Shown here piece after piece: positions 61,446 through 64,000 of a DNA stretch of 64,000 bases (position 1 is the stretch's first letter; each line of letters begins with the position of its first letter). The notes beneath the pieces were generated by a model. That model had not been told where the DNA came from. It saw nothing but the letters and a program-made list of their open reading frames with translations, and did not search any database. The position numbers were made by a program, and so were the translations under genes. The DNA is from Thalassobius sp. I31.1 (GTDB lineage Bacteria; Pseudomonadota; Alphaproteobacteria; Rhodobacterales; Rhodobacteraceae). The stretch is from contig NZ_PWAA01000061.1 in NCBI RefSeq assembly GCF_003031585.1, positions 1 to 64,000 on the forward strand. The letters run 5' to 3'.

Positions 61446-62696
61446 TCACTGTCGTATCAGCTGCGCTTCTGCGGCGTCCTGCAGCGCCCATTCCTGAAGC
61501 GCGCGACGGATGGCGCGGGTCATGGATTGTTCCCATTCAGAAGATAAGATCCGGTTCAGATCGTTTGGGTTGTTCATAAAACCCAGCTCAATCAGAACAG
61601 ACGGAATATCCGGCGCTTTCAGCACGGAAAACCCGGCCTCAAGATGCGGGCGTTTGTACAGATTGCCGATGTCCTGGCGGATGCTTGCAACCAGCTGCTG
61701 CGCCAGATGGGTGCTGCGCGGGGCGGTTTCGCGGCGGGCCATATCCATCAGAACCATGGCGATCTGATCATCATGCCGGCGCAGATCCACCCCGGCCAGA
61801 AGGTCTTCACGATCATGACGTTCCGCAAGCAAAGCGGAGGCCCGGTCCGATGCTTCATCAGACAATGTATAAATCGTGGTTCCGGTCGCCTGGCCTTCAG
61901 ACACTGTATCTGCGTGCAGGGAAATAAACAGATCAGCCCGGGCGGCACGGGCGATGGTCACCCGACGTTCCAGCGAGATAAAGCTGTTGTCATTGCGGGT
62001 CAAAACCACGTTAAACCCGCCAGCCCGCACCAGTTCTTCGCGCAGGGCACGGGCGAAATCCAGCATAAGATCGGCTTCGTTCAGTCCCTGTCGCTGTGCC
62101 CCCGGATCCACACCGCCATGACCCGGATCAAGCACCACAGTCAGCGCACGATCGCCTTGCTGGCGGCGAATGATTTCACCGGGCACGTCGACCACATCTT
62201 CATCCGCAGCCACCCCGGTGTCCGGCGCACCTGCCCCGGCAAGAAACGCCTCTTCCGGCACGGAAATGACATTCAGGTTCAGGGTGGCCTGCTGGCTGGC
62301 GTCATCAATGCGCATAAAGGCACTGCGCACCCCCAGGGGTTGGTTCAGTTCCAGCACCAGCCGTGACCAGCCCGGACGCAAAGCCCCGGCGCGCAGATCA
62401 GAGACACCGGAAAGATTGCGCAGCCTGGTGCGATCCAGATCACGCCAGGTGACCTCGTTGAAATCCAGAACCAGACGCATGGGATCCGCCAGGGTATACA
62501 CCTGAAATGGCACCCCCTGCGACAGGGTCAGTGCCATGCTGAAGCCGCCATCGGTTGCCTCTGTCACAATGGTACTGTCAGGGATCACCCGGGCCTGACC
62601 GGTGAAACGGTCCTGGGCTTTGATCGGCTGCGACGCCAGCAGAGCCAGCCCCAGAAAGGCGGCGATAAAACCATTCGCGCGAAGTTTTGTGATCAT
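61446..62696 (-). CDS. amiC: N-acetylmuramoyl-L-alanine amidase (AmiC type)
   Basis: A 416-residue periplasmic zinc amidase that cuts septal peptidoglycan. A signal peptide (1-27, ending SQPIKAQ) is followed by an AMIN localisation domain (about 35-140) and the Amidase_3 domain. Zinc and catalytic residues are in 'VLDPGHGGVDPGA', 'LFISLHADTV' and 'SVLIELGFMNN'. It is 193 bp upstream of the PBP1A gene on the same strand and divergent from the M48 protease gene. Confidence 0.94.
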   Translation of the reverse strand: MITKLRANGFIAAFLGLALLASQPIKAQDRFTGQARVIPDSTIVTEATDGGFSMALTLSQGVPFQVYTLADPMRLVLDFNEVTWRDLDRTRLRNLSGVSDLRAGALRPGWSRLVLELNQPLGVRSAFMRIDDASQQATLNLNVISVPEEAFLAGAGAPDTGVAADEDVVDVPGEIIRRQQGDRALTVVLDPGHGGVDPGAQRQGLNEADLMLDFARALREELVRAGGFNVVLTRNDNSFISLERRVTIARAARADLFISLHADTVSEGQATGTTIYTLSDEASDRASALLAERHDREDLLAGVDLRRHDDQIAMVLMDMARRETAPRSTHLAQQLVASIRQDIGNLYKRPHLEAGFSVLKAPDIPSVLIELGFMNNPNDLNRILSSEWEQSMTRAIRRALQEWALQDAAEAQLIRQ

Positions 62697-62898
62697 CTGC
62701 TCTGCTTTGCTTGCCGGGGCTTTGCGCCTTTATCCCCTAAGTCCGGCGCGCTGTGAAGGGTGCAATTCACACGCCTATCGGCACCTTCCCGCCCGTTCCC
62801 TGTCACAATCGCGCCAACAGGCCCCAGGCCGCTTGCCTATTGCTTCACCACACCACTAGACTGCCCCGTAATCCACATGCCGTGGCCAGAGGATACGA

Positions 62899-64000
62899 AT
62901 GTTTTTGCGCAGGTTTATTCAGAAACACATCACCCACCCGCTGAAAATGTTGTGCGCGGCGGGGATTATGACACTGCCCCTTGCACAATCCGCAACGGCC
63001 CAGAACCTGATCCGGGATGCAGAACTTGAACATTCCCTGACAGAACTGGCCCGTCCGATCCTGAATGCCGCCGGCCTGTCCCCTTCGCGGGTAAAGATCA
63101 TTGTGCTGAGTGACCGTTCTCTCAACGCTTTCATCATTGATACGCGCCATATTTTCATTCACTCAGGTCTGATCACCCGCATGGAAGATCCTTCTATGTT
63201 GCAGGCGGTGATCGCCCATGAAGCCGCCCATATCGCCAATGGCCATATCTCGCGGCGTCTCGCGAATATGCGGTCTTCACGCACAGCCGCGGGCTTTGGT
63301 CTGTTGCTGTCAGCCTTTGTCGCCGCCGCGGGCAGCCCCGAGGCCGCATCCGGCATTGCCGCCGGGTCTGTGGGCACATCCCAGCGGGTGTTGTTTGCCC
63401 ATACCCGTGGCGAAGAAAGTTCTGCCGATCAGTCCGGCGCGCGTTTTATGGCGAATGCCGGTGTTAATCCCGAAGCAATGGTGCGCGTGCTGGATCTGCT
63501 GCATGGTCAGGAAGTCCTGTCCGTTGGTCGCCAGGACCCATACGCCCGCACACACCCATTATCGTCTGAACGCCGCCGTCAGGTGCGGGGCTATGCCGCC
63601 GCCTTTGGGGGCAATTCAGACATCACTCCGACCGCACAATACTGGTTTGACCGGGCGCGGGCGAAACTGTCAGCCTTCACCGGGAATTCGCGCGAAACCC
63701 TGCGGCGTCTGCGCCGGACACGCGGCAATGATGTGACCGAAACCGTGATCCTGCAACGCGCCATCGCCTTTCACCGCCAGGCCAACACCCGCAAGGCGCT
63801 GGAAAATGTGAACGCCCTGATCAACGCTCGCCCGAATGATCCTTATTATCACGAGTTAAAAGGTCAGATCCTGCTGGAAAGCCGCGAGGCCACCCGTGCG
63901 GTGCAATCCTATCGCCGCGCCGCCCAGATCCTGCCGGATCAGCCGCTGATCCTTGCGGGCTATGGTCGTGCCCTGCTGGCCGCCGACACCCAAAGCAGCC
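62899..64000 (+). CDS. M48 family metalloprotease with TPR region (partial at window end)
   Basis: An open frame from the ATG at 62899 that runs off the window; at least 367 residues. A signal peptide (about 1-34, ending ATAQN) is followed by a zinc protease domain with HEAAH at residues 107-111 in 'AVIAHEAAHIANGHIS', and a third ligand region 'GEESSADQSGARFM'. Tetratricopeptide-like helices begin after about 270. This is the BepA/YfgC layout: periplasmic quality control of outer-membrane protein assembly. It is divergent from amiC. The C-terminus is outside the window. Confidence 0.92.
   Translation, partial: MFLRRFIQKHITHPLKMLCAAGIMTLPLAQSATAQNLIRDAELEHSLTELARPILNAAGLSPSRVKIIVLSDRSLNAFIIDTRHIFIHSGLITRMEDPSMLQAVIAHEAAHIANGHISRRLANMRSSRTAAGFGLLLSAFVAAAGSPEAASGIAAGSVGTSQRVLFAHTRGEESSADQSGARFMANAGVNPEAMVRVLDLLHGQEVLSVGRQDPYARTHPLSSERRRQVRGYAAAFGGNSDITPTAQYWFDRARAKLSAFTGNSRETLRRLRRTRGNDVTETVILQRAIAFHRQANTRKALENVNALINARPNDPYYHELKGQILLESREATRAVQSYRRAAQILPDQPLILAGYGRALLAADTQSS

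Overview
The window looks like a chromosome segment from a GC-rich marine alphaproteobacterium of the Roseobacter group (Rhodobacterales). The evidence is the gene content: DmdA and AcuI for dimethylsulfoniopropionate (DMSP), a permuted two-piece tmRNA with SspB, a TrgAB-CysK cluster, RNase E with an acidic insertion, the ATPase zeta subunit, and a homocysteine methyltransferase, a corrinoid protein and a DUF1638 protein encoded close together. No rRNA, CRISPR array or complete insertion sequence was seen.

Layout. 1-4.1 kb: the more AT-rich end of an integrated element next to tRNA-Ser(GGA), with a tyrosine integrase and a divergent pair of small HTH regulators separated by two perfect inverted repeats. 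4.4-11.5 kb: MscS-type channel, cysK, trgB, trgA, and a class V aminotransferase. 11.6-19.4 kb: a DMSP block of DUF2182, DUF1326, dmdA, acuI and two BCCT carriers (one lacking its N-terminus), divergent from a GntR/FCD regulator. 19.7-25.5 kb: ssrA, a ChrA-like transporter, sspB, a nine-copy 8-bp repeat, an AEC carrier, and fumC with two small genes. 25.5-32.9 kb: P450 plus a membrane alpha/beta hydrolase, ccdA, a TusA-like gene, and rne. 32.9-41.1 kb: dctBD and purine genes; purQ is separated from purS-purC by an alcohol dehydrogenase and a retron-like reverse transcriptase. 41.3-47.7 kb: MprF-like protein, homocysteine methyltransferase, radical SAM protein, corrinoid protein, DUF1638, and SufE. 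47.9-64 kb: envelope and housekeeping genes (lipoprotein, AsmA-like protein, Bcp, DUF455, M23 peptidase with bactofilin, a decayed DinB gene, DUF2189, prfB, PBP1A, AmiC, and an M48 protease running off the end).

Functional links. DmdA and AcuI act in DMSP demethylation and acryloyl-CoA reduction, and the BCCT genes may supply the substrate. tmRNA and SspB belong to the same ribosome-rescue and ClpXP pathway. The homocysteine methyltransferase and the corrinoid protein look like two parts of a split cobalamin-dependent methionine synthase. The M23 peptidase overlaps its bactofilin partner. PBP1A, AmiC and the M48 protease are cell-wall functions.

The best candidate for something unusual is the reverse transcriptase at 37.9-39.2 kb with a hairpin-rich leader, lying between purine genes that are normally adjacent. 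Others are a DctD regulator without the GAFTGA loop, a DMSP operon carrying DUF1326/DUF2182, the CTAG-rich tandem repeat, and an internally deleted DinB gene.
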